Assembly: GCA_900315315.1 (NCBI GenBank)
Contig: OMYT01000004.1
Span: 1-64,000, forward strand
Direction of reading: 5' to 3'
Length of the DNA stretch: 64,000 nt
DNA from: an uncultured Eubacteriales bacterium
Lineage (GTDB): Bacteria > Bacillota > Clostridia > Christensenellales > Aristaeellaceae
Shown: piece by piece, positions 27,701-37,097 of the stretch
How the letters are laid out: every line of letters begins with the position of its first letter
How positions within the stretch are numbered: position 1 is the stretch's first letter
Translations under genes and position numbers: made by a program
The notes under the pieces: model-generated
Seen by the model: the letters and a program-made list of their open reading frames with translations, nothing else
Told to the model about the DNA's origin: nothing
Database searches by the model: none

Positions 27701-28570
27701 CGGGCAAAGGATCAGACGGAAGCTTTCCATTATGAGACAAAGAGCTGGCCGGCGCCGGCGGTCCGCACGGCAAAGCCCCGGGTGCTGATCCCGGCCTTCC
27801 CGGGAACCAACTGCGAGATCGACAGCGCCCGGGCCATGGAGGATGCCGGCGCGGAGACAAAGATCTTCGTGGTGCGGAACCGGACGGCAGAAGAGATCTC
27901 GCGCAGCGCAGAAGCGTTTGCCGACGAGGTCCGGAAGAGCCAGATGATCTTTATTCCCGGCGGTTTCTCCGGCGGTGACGAACCGGACGGCAGCGCAAAG
28001 TTCATTACTGCGTTTTTCCGGAACATGGGAATCAGCGACGCTGTCAAGGAGCTGCTGGAAAAGCGGGACGGCCTGATGTGCGGCATCTGTAACGGTTTCC
28101 AGGCGCTGATCAAGCTGGGACTGGTACCCTACGGAAAAATCATTGAGACGGATGAACACTGCCCGACGCTGACCTTCAACACCATCGGCCGGCATCAGAG
28201 CCGCATCGTCCGTACACGGATTGCGAGCAACCTGAGTCCCTGGCTGCGGGGAACACGGGTCGGCGAGGTGTACAGCGTACCGATCAGCCACGGCGAAGGC
28301 CGCTTCCTGGCGGAGGAGTGCCTGATCCGGGAACTGGCGGCGAAGGGACAGATCGCTACCCAGTATGTGGATCTGGAGGATCAGTCTTCCATGGATCTGC
28401 GGTTCAATCCCAACGGCAGCCTTTATGCCATTGAAGGGATTACAAGTCCGGACGGCCGGGTCTTCGGCAAGATGGGACACAGCGAGCGGACCGGGAAAGA
28501 TCTGTATAAGAACGTGCCCGGGAATTACGACATCGGGATGTTCCGCTCCGCGGTGGAGTATTTCAGATAA
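24782..28570 (+). CDS. purL: Phosphoribosylformylglycinamidine synthase, single chain, with repeat insertion
   Basis: 1262 residues. The single-chain (large) PurL converts FGAR to FGAM using glutamine, replacing PurS, PurL and PurQ of Bacillus. SDHCRHTTFLTE near residue 222 and ETHNHPTEIEPFGGAATCIG mark the synthase half. The C-terminal glutaminase begins PAFPGTNCEIDSARAM and has its nucleophile in CGICNGFQ (about residue 1102), with SHGEGRF carrying the histidine. At about residues 896-911 a heptamer repeat is read in frame as AEWRVESGEWRADSG. The frame is kept, so the enzyme may tolerate it as a loop. RBS GAGGGAACAAG; fhs follows 12 bases later. Confidence 0.95.
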   Translation: MVYRIFVEKKPGLDNEARELRKDARTFLGIQGLEKVRLLNRYDAEDMPEDLFDLAVREVFSEPQLDDTSAELSTEGAADVFAVEYLPGQFDQRADSAAQCVQFISQGERPLIRSAKVYILYGTLTDAEILEIKKYVINPVEAREASLEKPETLRTEYAVPTEVATLDGFTKLDRTGLEKFVADYGLAMDADDIAFCQSWFREEGREPTITEIRMLDTYWSDHCRHTTFLTEIDSVRFEDAVLEKSWKRYLDTRKALGRENKPVCLMDLATVAAKYLRKNGKLNKLDESEEINACTVKMDVERDGVKEPWLLLFKNETHNHPTEIEPFGGAATCIGGAIRDPLSGRAYVYGAMRVTGAADPTRPVSETIPGKLPQRKLVTTAAAGYASYGNQIGLATGIVDEIYHPGYAAKRMEIGAVIAAAPAENVRRECPAPGDIVILLGGSTGRDGIGGATGSSKAHNAHSVETCGAEVQKGNAPEERKLQRLFRNPKATKLIKRCNDFGAGGVSVAIGELADGLDIDLNAVPKKYDGLDGTELAISESQERMAVVVAAEDAETFLALAAEENLQACPVAKVKADPRLTMRWNGKTIVDISRDFLNSNGAPKHTVITPAASKPATEMNMEKPVDFAAQMEKTAEDLAVCSRRGLSERFDSTIGAGSVLMPFGGKHQLTPVQAMVQKISLEKGHTDDCSLMAWGYDPELTSFSPYHGAYLAVVDSVSKLIASGASFEDVYLTFQEYFEKPGGDGKRWGKPLAALLGAFDAQMDLGIAAIGGKDSMSGSFEKLDVPPTLVSFAVTTAKTGDIISSEFKAAGHPVMLLEPERDERGLPVTASLLALYDRIAEWIREGKIVSCRTVETGGSLASVMKMALGNGMGFAFEKDRELAELAECRYGSFIAEWRVESGEWRADSGKGQFTCSKLGIVLDEPVFTWRDSSVTLKELRELGRNKLEKVYPTLNPEWTPEDRAEADACWPAVRAKDQTEAFHYETKSWPAPAVRTAKPRVLIPAFPGTNCEIDSARAMEDAGAETKIFVVRNRTAEEISRSAEAFADEVRKSQMIFIPGGFSGGDEPDGSAKFITAFFRNMGISDAVKELLEKRDGLMCGICNGFQALIKLGLVPYGKIIETDEHCPTLTFNTIGRHQSRIVRTRIASNLSPWLRGTRVGEVYSVPISHGEGRFLAEECLIRELAAKGQIATQYVDLEDQSSMDLRFNPNGSLYAIEGITSPDGRVFGKMGHSERTGKDLYKNVPGNYDIGMFRSAVEYFR
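27469..27496 (+). repeat. Heptamer repeat array inside the purL coding sequence
   Basis: Four perfect GTGGAGA units in phase within purL, translated as WRVESGEWR. They match the intergenic arrays after purF, purM and purN. Confidence 0.92.
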
Positions 28571-28582
28571 AGGAGAATAATC

Positions 28583-30259
28583 ATGGCTTATTTGTCAGAT
28601 ATCGAGATCGCCCAGCAGTGTGAAATGAAGCCGATCATGGAGATTGCGAAAAAGGCCCACGTGGATGAAAAATACGTGGAGCAGTACGGCCGATACAAGG
28701 CCAAGATCGATCCGGCTCTGCTTGAGGAAACGGACCGGAAGCCCGGCAAGCTGGTCCTGGTGACGGCGATCACCCCGACTCCCGCCGGAGAAGGCAAGAC
28801 CACTACGACCATCGGCCTGGCGGACGGCCTGGCCCGCATCGGCAAGGACGTGACCGTGGCTCTGCGGGAGCCGAGCCTCGGCCCGGTTTTCGGTATCAAG
28901 GGCGGTGCGGCCGGCGGTGGATATTCCCAGGTGGTGCCCATGGAAGATATCAATCTCCATTTCACCGGAGACTTCCATGCCATCGGCGCGGCGAATAACC
29001 TGCTGGCGGCGATGCTGGACAATCATATTCAGCAGGGGAACGCCCTGGGAATCGACGTGAAAAAGATCACCTGGAAGCGTTGCGTGGACATGAACGACCG
29101 GCAGCTGCGGTTCGTGGTGGACGGCCTGGGCGGACGGATGAACGGCACGCCCCGGGAGGACGGGTTCGACATCACCGTGGCCAGCGAGATCATGGCGGTG
29201 TTCTGCCTGGCTTCCTCCATGGCGGACCTGAAGGAGCGCCTGAGCCGGATTATTGTGGCCTATACCTATGATGATCAGCCCGTGACTGCCGGTGACCTGA
29301 AGGCAACCGGCGCCATGGCAGCCCTGCTGCGGGACGCCCTGAAGCCCAACCTGGTACAGACCCTGGAAGGAACGCCGGCCTTCGTGCACGGCGGCCCCTT
29401 CGCGAACATCGCCCATGGCTGCAACTCCGTGATGGCAACCCGCATGGCCATGCGCATGGGTGACTATACGGTGACCGAAGCCGGCTTCGGCGCGGATCTG
29501 GGGGCGGAAAAGTTTCTGGATATCAAGTGCCGCATGGCCGGCCTGACCCCAGACGCGGTGGTGGTGGTCGGTACGGTACGCGCCCTGAAGATGCACGGCG
29601 GTCTGGATAAGAAGCAGCTGGCGAACGAAGATCTGGCAGCGCTGGAGAAGGGCATCCCGAACCTGTTGCGCCATGTGAACAACATCAGGAACGTGTATCA
29701 GTTGCCCTGCGTGGTGGCGATCAACCGGTTCCCGACGGATACGGACGCGGAGATTGATTTCATTGTCCGCAAGTGCCGGGAGCTGGGCGTCAACACGATC
29801 CTCTCCACGGTCTGGGCCGAAGGCGGCAAGGGCGGCGAGGACCTGGCCCGCGAGGTTGTACGCCTGTGTGAGGAAGAAAAGGGCAACTTCACCTTCTCTT
29901 ACGAACTGGACGCTTCCATCGAGGAGAAGCTGGAAGCCGTCACAAAGAAGATTTACGGTGGCTCCGGGATTGCCCTGACGCCCGCGGCGAAGAAGCAGGC
30001 GGAGCGCCTGACTGCGCTGGGTTTTGACAAAATGCCGGTGTGTGTGGCCAAGACGCAATATTCTTTTTCGGACAATCCTGCCCTGCTGGGCGCGCCGGAA
30101 GGGTTCACCGTGACCGTGCGGAACCTGAAGGTCTCCGCGGGCGCCGGCTTCGTGGTCGCGCTGACCGGCGAGATCATGACGATGCCGGGACTGCCCAAGT
30201 CACCTGCGGCCGAGCGAATCGACGTGGACGAGAACGGGAAAATTACGGGGTTGTTTTGA
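28583..30259 (+). CDS. fhs: Formate-tetrahydrofolate ligase
   Basis: 558 residues. It makes 10-formyl-THF from formate, ATP and THF. The P-loop [16 protein letters not shown] is near residue 67, followed by [20 protein letters not shown] and the acidic loop [13 protein letters not shown]. Its product is the formyl donor for PurN and the AICAR transformylase, which explains its place at the end of the pur operon. RBS AAGGAG at 28570-28575. A strong terminator follows 25 bases after the stop. Confidence 0.96.
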   Translation: MAYLSDIEIAQQCEMKPIMEIAKKAHVDEKYVEQYGRYKAKIDPALLEETDRKPGKLVLVTAITPTPAGEGKTTTTIGLADGLARIGKDVTVALREPSLGPVFGIKGGAAGGGYSQVVPMEDINLHFTGDFHAIGAANNLLAAMLDNHIQQGNALGIDVKKITWKRCVDMNDRQLRFVVDGLGGRMNGTPREDGFDITVASEIMAVFCLASSMADLKERLSRIIVAYTYDDQPVTAGDLKATGAMAALLRDALKPNLVQTLEGTPAFVHGGPFANIAHGCNSVMATRMAMRMGDYTVTEAGFGADLGAEKFLDIKCRMAGLTPDAVVVVGTVRALKMHGGLDKKQLANEDLAALEKGIPNLLRHVNNIRNVYQLPCVVAINRFPTDTDAEIDFIVRKCRELGVNTILSTVWAEGGKGGEDLAREVVRLCEEEKGNFTFSYELDASIEEKLEAVTKKIYGGSGIALTPAAKKQAERLTALGFDKMPVCVAKTQYSFSDNPALLGAPEGFTVTVRNLKVSAGAGFVVALTGEIMTMPGLPKSPAAERIDVDENGKITGLF

Positions 30260-30284
30260 CGGAGATCATACAAGAGACTTTTGT

Positions 30285-30315
30285 CCGGCAGCAGAGCAAT
30301 CTGCGGCCGGTTTTT
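30285..30315 (+). terminator. pur operon terminator after fhs
   Basis: CCGGC-A-GCAGA, GCAA tetraloop, TCTGC-G-GCCGG, then TTTTT: an 11-position stem with one A/G mismatch. It separates the pur operon from the helicase gene. Confidence 0.88.
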
Positions 30316-30499
30316 AATCACATGCCTTTTTTGATTTCGCAGTAGAAAAAAGACTTTGATTGTGGTAAGCTTCATGACATACAGGAGCCATTTTATGTTC
30401 CGATGGGAACGATGAGGAGAAATATTCATTTTTGGCCGGGCTGTTTTCAGACAGAGGACAGGCCGGAATCACAGCTTGTTCGAGTGAACGGAGAACATG

Positions 30500-33400
30500 A
30501 TGAGAAAAGATTTGGTTTTTCTGGATGTTGAGGTTGTTCCCACGAACGGGCGAATCAGAGACTTTGGCGCTGTTCGTCAGGACGGGGTTTCTCTTCATAC
30601 GGATTCTCCGTCAGAGTTTTCTGCTTTTTTGCATGGAGTCAGGTATCTTGCGGGTCATAATATCGTTGGATTTGATCTGAAATATATCAGGGATCTTGTG
30701 GAACAGACCTGCCCGGGGGTGCAGGTCATTGACACACTGTATCTGTCCGCTTTGCTGTTTCCGGCAAAGCCGTATCACAGACTTCTGAAAGACGATAAAC
30801 TGCAGTCGGAAGAACTGAATAATCCGCTGAATGACGCGATCAAGTGCAAAGAGCTGTTTGATGATGAGATGACAGCCTATCTGAAACTACCTGAGGGAAC
30901 GAAGAGGATCTATGAGGGACTGCTGGAAGAACAAGAAGGTTTTTCCGGCTTTTTTTCGCTGGTGCAGGAGATGAAAACCACAGATCCATCTGCGGAGGAA
31001 GAGACGATTCAGGAAACCAGAATGCAACTGATCCAACGCCTGTTCCGGGGAAAAATCTGCGAATATGCGGAACTGGGGCCGATGATCCGGGAGACGCCGG
31101 TTGAGCTGGCGTATACGCTGGCGCTGATCAACGTGGAAGACAGGTATTCCATTACGCCGCCGTGGGTGATTCGTCAATATCCGAAGGTGGAGAAAATGAT
31201 CCGGCAGCTGCGGGGAACCATCTGTAATCAGAAGGACTGCCCATTTTGCGCAAGGCGCCTGAATGCTGAAATCCGGCTGAAAGAAATATTCGATTTTGAC
31301 TCGTTCCGGGTTTATGAAGGCGAACCCTTACAGGAAAAGGCTGTCAAATCAGCGATTGCAGGAGAATCTCTGCTGGCTGTTTTTCCGACAGGAGGAGGAA
31401 AATCCCTGACTTTTCAGCTGCCGGCGCTGATTGCGGGAGAGAGTGTCCGCGGCCTTACAGTGGTTATTTCTCCGCTTCAGTCCCTGATGAAGGATCAGGT
31501 AGATCATCTGGAAGAGCGGGGGATTCCAGATGCCGTAACGATCAACGGCCTTCTGGATCCGCTTGAGCGCAAAGAAGCTATCGACCGTGTAGCGAACGGC
31601 AGAGCTTCCATTTTGTATATTTCACCGGAAGCCCTTCGTTCCGCCACGGTGGAAAATCTCCTTGCATCAAGGAATGTTGTGAGATTTGTGATTGACGAGG
31701 CACATTGCTTTTCTTCCTGGGGACAGGATTTCCGGGTGGATTATCTGTATATCGGAGACTTCATCAGGAAACTGCAGGAGAGGAAATGCAGCGGTCAAAC
31801 CATCCCGGTTTCCTGCTTCACAGCCACCGCAAAACAACAGGTGATCCGGGATATCCAGACTTATTTCAGGCAGAAACTGAATCTGGAACTGAAACTGTTT
31901 ACAACCAAAGCTTCCCGCAGAAACCTGCAATATATCGTTCTGTTTATGCAGAACGACGAAGAAAAGTACAATGAAATCCGCAATCTGCTGCAGATGCGGA
32001 ACTGCCCGACCATTATATATGTTTCAAGAGTGAGAAAAACGAGACAGCTTGCGGACCGGCTGGCACGGGACGGCTTTGCGGCGGAACCATATAACGGAAG
32101 AATGGACAGCCGGGAAAAAATAAGGATACAGAACGCATTTCTGACTGATGAGGTTCAGGTCATTGTTGCGACGTCGGCCTTCGGCATGGGGGTTGACAAA
32201 CCAAACGTCGGGCTTGTAATCCATCACGACATATCAGATTCACTGGAAAGCTATACGCAGGAGGCGGGACGCGCCGGACGGGATGAATCACTTCAGGCGG
32301 AATGCTATGTCCTGTTCAACGAAGAGGACCTGGATAAGCACTTTGTGCTGCTGAATCAGACAAGGCTGAGTATGAACGAAATACAGCAGGTCTGGCATGC
32401 AATCAAAGAGCAGACGGGCAGGCAGGGCCGGGTCAGTTGCTCTTTGCTGGAGATCAGCAGACAGGCGGGATGGGACGACACGGTTACGGAGATGGAGACC
32501 CGCATTACGACGGCTATTGCCGCGCTGGAAAATGCCGGATACATAGAACGGGGCCGGAATGTGCCCCATATCTATGCTAACAGCATTCAGGTGCCGAATA
32601 TGACCGCGGCAGTGAAACGGCTGGAAAAGTGCGAACGTATGACAGAAAGCCAGAAAACCACGGCAAAGCGGATACTGGGCTATCTGATTTCCAGAAAAAA
32701 CACTTACCGCGGATCTTCTGAAGCAGCGGAATCAAGGGTGGATTATCTGGCGGACCGGCTGGGGCTTTCCAAAAAGGAGGTTGTTGATTCCATCCTTCTG
32801 ATGAGGGAAGAAGGGCTGCTGGCGGACGAGCAGGATCTGGTTGCCATGCTGCAGCGCACAGACACAGAGAATCGCTCCGCAAAGACACTTCAACATTTTC
32901 TGAGGCTTGAGCACTTTTTGCTGTACCACCTGGAGGATGGAGAAGCGCCGGACTACAGGGAACTGAATGATATGGCAGTGCGTTCCGGCCTGACAGATTG
33001 CTGTGTGCGGGATTTAAAAACCATTGTCCTGTACTGGATTATCAGCAATCAATTGCGCAAGGGCGTGCCGGGAGCCGGCGAGCGGTCCGTGCTGTATCGG
33101 ACACAGGCAGTGGCCCGGCAAAGGGAGAATTTGGACAGGCGGGACAAACTGACCCGTTTTATTGTCGGATATCTTTTTTCGCGTAAGGAAGGAATCCTGA
33201 AGCAGGAGGGGGAGGAAACAATCGTAGCCTTCTCGGTAAAGGAGGTGGCGGATGCTTTCAACAGGGAAAGCAGGTTCAGTTTCGACGGCTTTATCACCAC
33301 CGGTGAGGAAGTGCAGCAGGCGCTGCTTTATCTCGGCCGGATCCAAGCCGTCCGGATTGAAGGCGGCTTTCTGGTCTCCTATAACGCTATTCAGATTCAG

Positions 33401-35353
33401 CGAAAAGAAACAAACAACAGAGTCCAGTATAAAGCGAAAGATTACCAGCAACTCAAAGAGTACTATCAGCAAAAGATGCAGCAGATTCATATCGTGGGTG
33501 AATATGCCCATCTGATGGACAGGAATACACAGAAAGCGCTTCAGTTTGTCAGTGATTATTTCCATATGGAGTATCCGGCTTTTCTCGGGAAATATTTTCA
33601 AGACGGGCAGCGCAGGCTGGAGATCAGCCGAAATATGACTCCGGAAAGATACGAACGTCTCTTCGGCAAGCTCTCACCTGTCCAGATGGAAATCATCAAA
33701 GAGGATACCGCGACGGGAATCCTGGTTGCAGCCGGACCGGGAAGCGGAAAAACACGGGTGCTGGTTCATAAGCTGGCATCCCTTCTGACAATGGAAGATA
33801 TCAAACATGAACAGTTGCTGATGCTGACGTTTTCACGAGCGGCGGCAACCGAGTTTAAAGAACGGCTGATGGACCTGATCGGGAACGCGGCGCATTTTGT
33901 GGAGATCAAAACCTTTCATGCATATTGTTTCGATTTGATTGGAAAGATCGGGAATCTTGATGAAAGCGATCATGTGATTGAAGACGCAACGAAATTGATT
34001 CTGGAAGACAGGGTTGAACGCGGACGCATTGCCAAAACCGTGCTTGTGATCGATGAGGCGCAGGATATGGACGAAAAGGAATACGCACTGGTTTGCGCGA
34101 TCCGGCAGAAAAATGAAGGTATGCGGATGATTGCCGTAGGGGACGATGACCAGAATATCTTTGCTTTCCGCGGCGCTGATTCTGAATTCATGAGGAAACT
34201 GATCGACGGCGAAGGCAGCAGGGTGATTGAAATGACGGATAACTACCGCAGTGACCGTCAGATCGTCGCTTTTGCGAATGCCTTTGCCCGGATGATCAAC
34301 CATCGGATGAAAAAAACAGAAATAAAGGCAATCAGCAGAGAAAACGGCGAGGTTTGCCTGTTCTTCTACACGGGAGGGCATCTGGAAATCCCGGTGGCAG
34401 AGGATCTTTCGAGGAACAGTCAGGCGGGCAGCCGTTGTGTGCTGACCGCAACCAACGAGGAAGCTGCCAGAATTGCCGGACTGCTGAACAGGAAGGGCAT
34501 CCGGGCTTCGCTGATCCAGTCCAATGAAGGATTTGATCTGTTTAATCTTGCAGAGATCCGGTACTTTATGGCGCGGCTGGGAACCGGAAGCACAGCAATC
34601 GGCGAGGAGGACTGGGACAGGGCCCGGAGCGAACTGGAGCAGACATATGAAGAGAGCACAATGCTCCCTTTGTGCCTGAAGATCATCGACACCTTTGGAA
34701 AGCTCAACCGGATCCGATACAGATCCGATTGGGAAACCTTCCTTCATGAGTCCAAAATGGAAGATTTCGAGCAAACGGACGAACAGACCGTAGTAGTATC
34801 GACAATGCACAAAGCAAAAGGTAAGGAATTTGATCAGGTATACCTGATGCTGAAAAACTATCATCTCGACACGGATGAAGCTAAAAGAACGCTGTATGTG
34901 GCTGTTACCCGCGCAAGGCATGAATTACGGATTCACACAAACTGCAGTCAGCTGGCCGGGTTGAACGAGCAGGCAACTAAAACGACCAAGGTGAAAGACA
35001 TATACGGATTGCCTGAGGAAATTCTGCTGCCATTGACGCACAGGGATGTAACGCTTGGCTTTTTCAAAACCCGGCAGATTGAGACCCGGGAGATGCGGTG
35101 CGGAGAAGAGCTGATCTGGCAGGATAAGAGACTATGGCTGAAGGGAAAAACGGATAAGGCGGCGGTGCAACTTTCAGCAAGTTGCATGGAACGGGTAAAA
35201 CGCCTGGAAAACAAGGGCTACCGGATCACATCAGCCCGGATTCGCGCTATGGTTTTCTGGAAACCGGATGATGACCATCCCGGTGAAATCATGATTATCC
35301 TGCCGGATCTGGTTTTGACATATCAAGAGCAGGACCGTTCGTCATCTATTTGA
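30500..35353 (+). CDS. Exonuclease-RecQ-UvrD fusion helicase
   Basis: 1617 residues with three enzyme parts. (1) A DEDD-type 3'-5' exonuclease at about residues 1-120: FLDVEVV (D and E), HNIVGFDL and a NDAIKCKELFDD that fits motif III. (2) After a Cys cluster (CNQKDCPFCARR, about residue 238), a RecQ helicase: FPTGGGKS (K301), VIDEAHCFSSWGQDFR and QEAGRAGRD. (3) A UvrD/Rep helicase: AAGPGSGKTR (K1084), VIDEAQDMD, DDDQNIFAFRG and STMHKAKGKEFDQV. ATG 30500 has GGAG six bases upstream. By eye the gene is more AT-rich than the pur genes, so it may be acquired. A role in repair or defence is inference. Confidence 0.85.
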   Translation: MRKDLVFLDVEVVPTNGRIRDFGAVRQDGVSLHTDSPSEFSAFLHGVRYLAGHNIVGFDLKYIRDLVEQTCPGVQVIDTLYLSALLFPAKPYHRLLKDDKLQSEELNNPLNDAIKCKELFDDEMTAYLKLPEGTKRIYEGLLEEQEGFSGFFSLVQEMKTTDPSAEEETIQETRMQLIQRLFRGKICEYAELGPMIRETPVELAYTLALINVEDRYSITPPWVIRQYPKVEKMIRQLRGTICNQKDCPFCARRLNAEIRLKEIFDFDSFRVYEGEPLQEKAVKSAIAGESLLAVFPTGGGKSLTFQLPALIAGESVRGLTVVISPLQSLMKDQVDHLEERGIPDAVTINGLLDPLERKEAIDRVANGRASILYISPEALRSATVENLLASRNVVRFVIDEAHCFSSWGQDFRVDYLYIGDFIRKLQERKCSGQTIPVSCFTATAKQQVIRDIQTYFRQKLNLELKLFTTKASRRNLQYIVLFMQNDEEKYNEIRNLLQMRNCPTIIYVSRVRKTRQLADRLARDGFAAEPYNGRMDSREKIRIQNAFLTDEVQVIVATSAFGMGVDKPNVGLVIHHDISDSLESYTQEAGRAGRDESLQAECYVLFNEEDLDKHFVLLNQTRLSMNEIQQVWHAIKEQTGRQGRVSCSLLEISRQAGWDDTVTEMETRITTAIAALENAGYIERGRNVPHIYANSIQVPNMTAAVKRLEKCERMTESQKTTAKRILGYLISRKNTYRGSSEAAESRVDYLADRLGLSKKEVVDSILLMREEGLLADEQDLVAMLQRTDTENRSAKTLQHFLRLEHFLLYHLEDGEAPDYRELNDMAVRSGLTDCCVRDLKTIVLYWIISNQLRKGVPGAGERSVLYRTQAVARQRENLDRRDKLTRFIVGYLFSRKEGILKQEGEETIVAFSVKEVADAFNRESRFSFDGFITTGEEVQQALLYLGRIQAVRIEGGFLVSYNAIQIQRKETNNRVQYKAKDYQQLKEYYQQKMQQIHIVGEYAHLMDRNTQKALQFVSDYFHMEYPAFLGKYFQDGQRRLEISRNMTPERYERLFGKLSPVQMEIIKEDTATGILVAAGPGSGKTRVLVHKLASLLTMEDIKHEQLLMLTFSRAAATEFKERLMDLIGNAAHFVEIKTFHAYCFDLIGKIGNLDESDHVIEDATKLILEDRVERGRIAKTVLVIDEAQDMDEKEYALVCAIRQKNEGMRMIAVGDDDQNIFAFRGADSEFMRKLIDGEGSRVIEMTDNYRSDRQIVAFANAFARMINHRMKKTEIKAISRENGEVCLFFYTGGHLEIPVAEDLSRNSQAGSRCVLTATNEEAARIAGLLNRKGIRASLIQSNEGFDLFNLAEIRYFMARLGTGSTAIGEEDWDRARSELEQTYEESTMLPLCLKIIDTFGKLNRIRYRSDWETFLHESKMEDFEQTDEQTVVVSTMHKAKGKEFDQVYLMLKNYHLDTDEAKRTLYVAVTRARHELRIHTNCSQLAGLNEQATKTTKVKDIYGLPEEILLPLTHRDVTLGFFKTRQIETREMRCGEELIWQDKRLWLKGKTDKAAVQLSASCMERVKRLENKGYRITSARIRAMVFWKPDDDHPGEIMIILPDLVLTYQEQDRSSSI

Positions 35354-37097
35354 TTCTCTGCAGGAAACTGAGCATCACATAGCCTTCGGTGGCGTCGGTT
35401 TTGACTTTGACCCAGCCGTCGACTTCGGCGTTCTCCAGAACGATCAGCTTCTGATGGCGGAAGAGACGCATCAGAATTTCCGCGGCGGGAGATGGCTCGG
35501 CGCGCAGGTTCAGGCTGCTGTCATCATCGATGTTTTCGACTTCAGCGAGCCAGGCGCCTTCGGGCAGATCTTCCGTCACCGGCATCAGGGTCGGCCGGGG
35601 TGTCGCGGTCGGTGCCGGGCCGGGCGTTACGGCCAGGGCGGGATCCGGTGTGGGCAGGGGAGCGGATTCCCCGCTGTACTGCTTCAGCTTTGCGCCGGGA
35701 TAATAGAATGAAAGGATTTCCTCAAAGCTGCGGTTATCCTTTTTCGCCTGGTACTCGGCACCGCGCTGGCTCAGGCCGACGCCGTGGCCGTAGCGGGCGG
35801 AGGTAAGCGTGAAAGCACTGTCGTCCTCCGTGATGGTGACAATCTCGTTGTTTGCACCGGAGATGCTCAGCGCGAGGGCGTTCAGGACGCCCGGGAACAG
35901 TTCCAGCGTGACGTCAAAGCTGCCGGCGAAGACCGGTACGGACTCACCCGCTGCCGGCTCCGGCGTTCCCGTTGGCGCAGGGGTCGGCTCCTCACCCATC
36001 AGGTCTCGGATATCCAGCTCATCGCCGTCCTCCTGCGGACGGGTGAGCCCGGGTTTCAGAGCCGCGGAGCAGGAGAAGGAAACTTCCAGCCGGGTCATCA
36101 GCCGACTGGGTTCTTTGTATCGTGGCGTGGTCACCTGCATGCTTCGGATCAAGTCCACCCGGAATGGAGTATCGTCTTCCAGATCAAAGTCACCCATTTC
36201 CGGTTCAGACTTCAGTGCCTCGCGCAGCAGACGGAGAAACGCCGGAGAAAGATTCGAGCCGTCTTTTTTCAGAACCGCCTTCCGAACGAGACTGTCCGGA
36301 TTTTCAGCATCCCAGGGGTCATCTGTCATGTCAAAGCAAGCAGGGATATCATCTCCGCCCCAGACATGCTGCGGCAGTTCGGTCTGACCGCCATTGGAAG
36401 CGCCGTACCAGGCGGTGATCAGCTTGTTTTTGTAAGTCAGGACCAGCCCTTCCGTGCCGTTGACGGCAAGGGCAGTGTTTTTGTATTCGGGATTCAGGCC
36501 CTTAAAAACCTGGTCGTTGGTGGTGTCCACAACATCATAGTCCGCATCGGGATTCATTTTGCTCAGCGCATAAGTCCGGGCGCAGACGGCCTGGGCTTTC
36601 AGGGCTTCCAGCGGAAAGGAATCGCTCATTTCATAGGGCACGACGCCCTGCAGATAGGTTTCCAGCGGCAGGGACAGCACTGCCTGGATCGCGCCGTCTT
36701 TTACAGACAGGGACAGGTCTCCCGGGTAGAAGCCCTGCTGGAGATTGAAACGGATGCCGGGTACGGTATCGCCTTCCTGCTGCCGCAGGAAGGTCAGTTT
36801 TTTCCCGGCGGACAGGGAGACGGCGCCGGAAAAAAGGACGAACTTTCCGCTGCGCAGGAAGACAGTGACGTTCGTGTCGGCCGGGAGCAGAAGCTCTGTT
36901 CCGTCCGCGCAGCGGGCCAAGTAGCGGCCTTCCAGTGTCATCCAGACGGCGTCTGTCAGGTTGAGACGCCGCAGCGATACCCGGATTTCTGCCCGGTCAG
37001 GGGTTTTAGCGGCCAGGGCGGAGGGCAGGACCAGGGCGAGGCACAGGAGTAAGAGAAAAACGGTTTGAAGCAGGCGGGAATGTTTGATTTTATTCAT
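35346..37097 (-). CDS. SpoIID/LytB-domain protein with SH3-like C terminus
   Basis: 583 residues. A signal peptide (VFLLLLCLALVLPSALAA) exports it. The SpoIID core includes LQGVVPYEMSDSFPLEALKA near residue 155, with the glutamate matching the catalytic one of SpoIID, and GHGVGLSQRGAEY near residue 440. SpoIID is a peptidoglycan lytic transglycosylase. A Pro/Thr linker and an SH3-like segment (DDSSLNLRAEPSPAAEILM) at the C terminus probably bind wall. About 80 residues between the core parts are unassigned. Its start overlaps the rarA stop by 4 bases and its stop overlaps the helicase stop by 8 bases. Confidence 0.85.
   Translation of the reverse strand: MNKIKHSRLLQTVFLLLLCLALVLPSALAAKTPDRAEIRVSLRRLNLTDAVWMTLEGRYLARCADGTELLLPADTNVTVFLRSGKFVLFSGAVSLSAGKKLTFLRQQEGDTVPGIRFNLQQGFYPGDLSLSVKDGAIQAVLSLPLETYLQGVVPYEMSDSFPLEALKAQAVCARTYALSKMNPDADYDVVDTTNDQVFKGLNPEYKNTALAVNGTEGLVLTYKNKLITAWYGASNGGQTELPQHVWGGDDIPACFDMTDDPWDAENPDSLVRKAVLKKDGSNLSPAFLRLLREALKSEPEMGDFDLEDDTPFRVDLIRSMQVTTPRYKEPSRLMTRLEVSFSCSAALKPGLTRPQEDGDELDIRDLMGEEPTPAPTGTPEPAAGESVPVFAGSFDVTLELFPGVLNALALSISGANNEIVTITEDDSAFTLTSARYGHGVGLSQRGAEYQAKKDNRSFEEILSFYYPGAKLKQYSGESAPLPTPDPALAVTPGPAPTATPRPTLMPVTEDLPEGAWLAEVENIDDDSSLNLRAEPSPAAEILMRLFRHQKLIVLENAEVDGWVKVKTDATEGYVMLSFLQRIK

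Noticed and set aside
30316..30499. Small coding frame or clear promoter before the helicase
   Set aside because: A short frame near 30410 lacks a binding site; promoter-like boxes (TTGATT) have no good -10.
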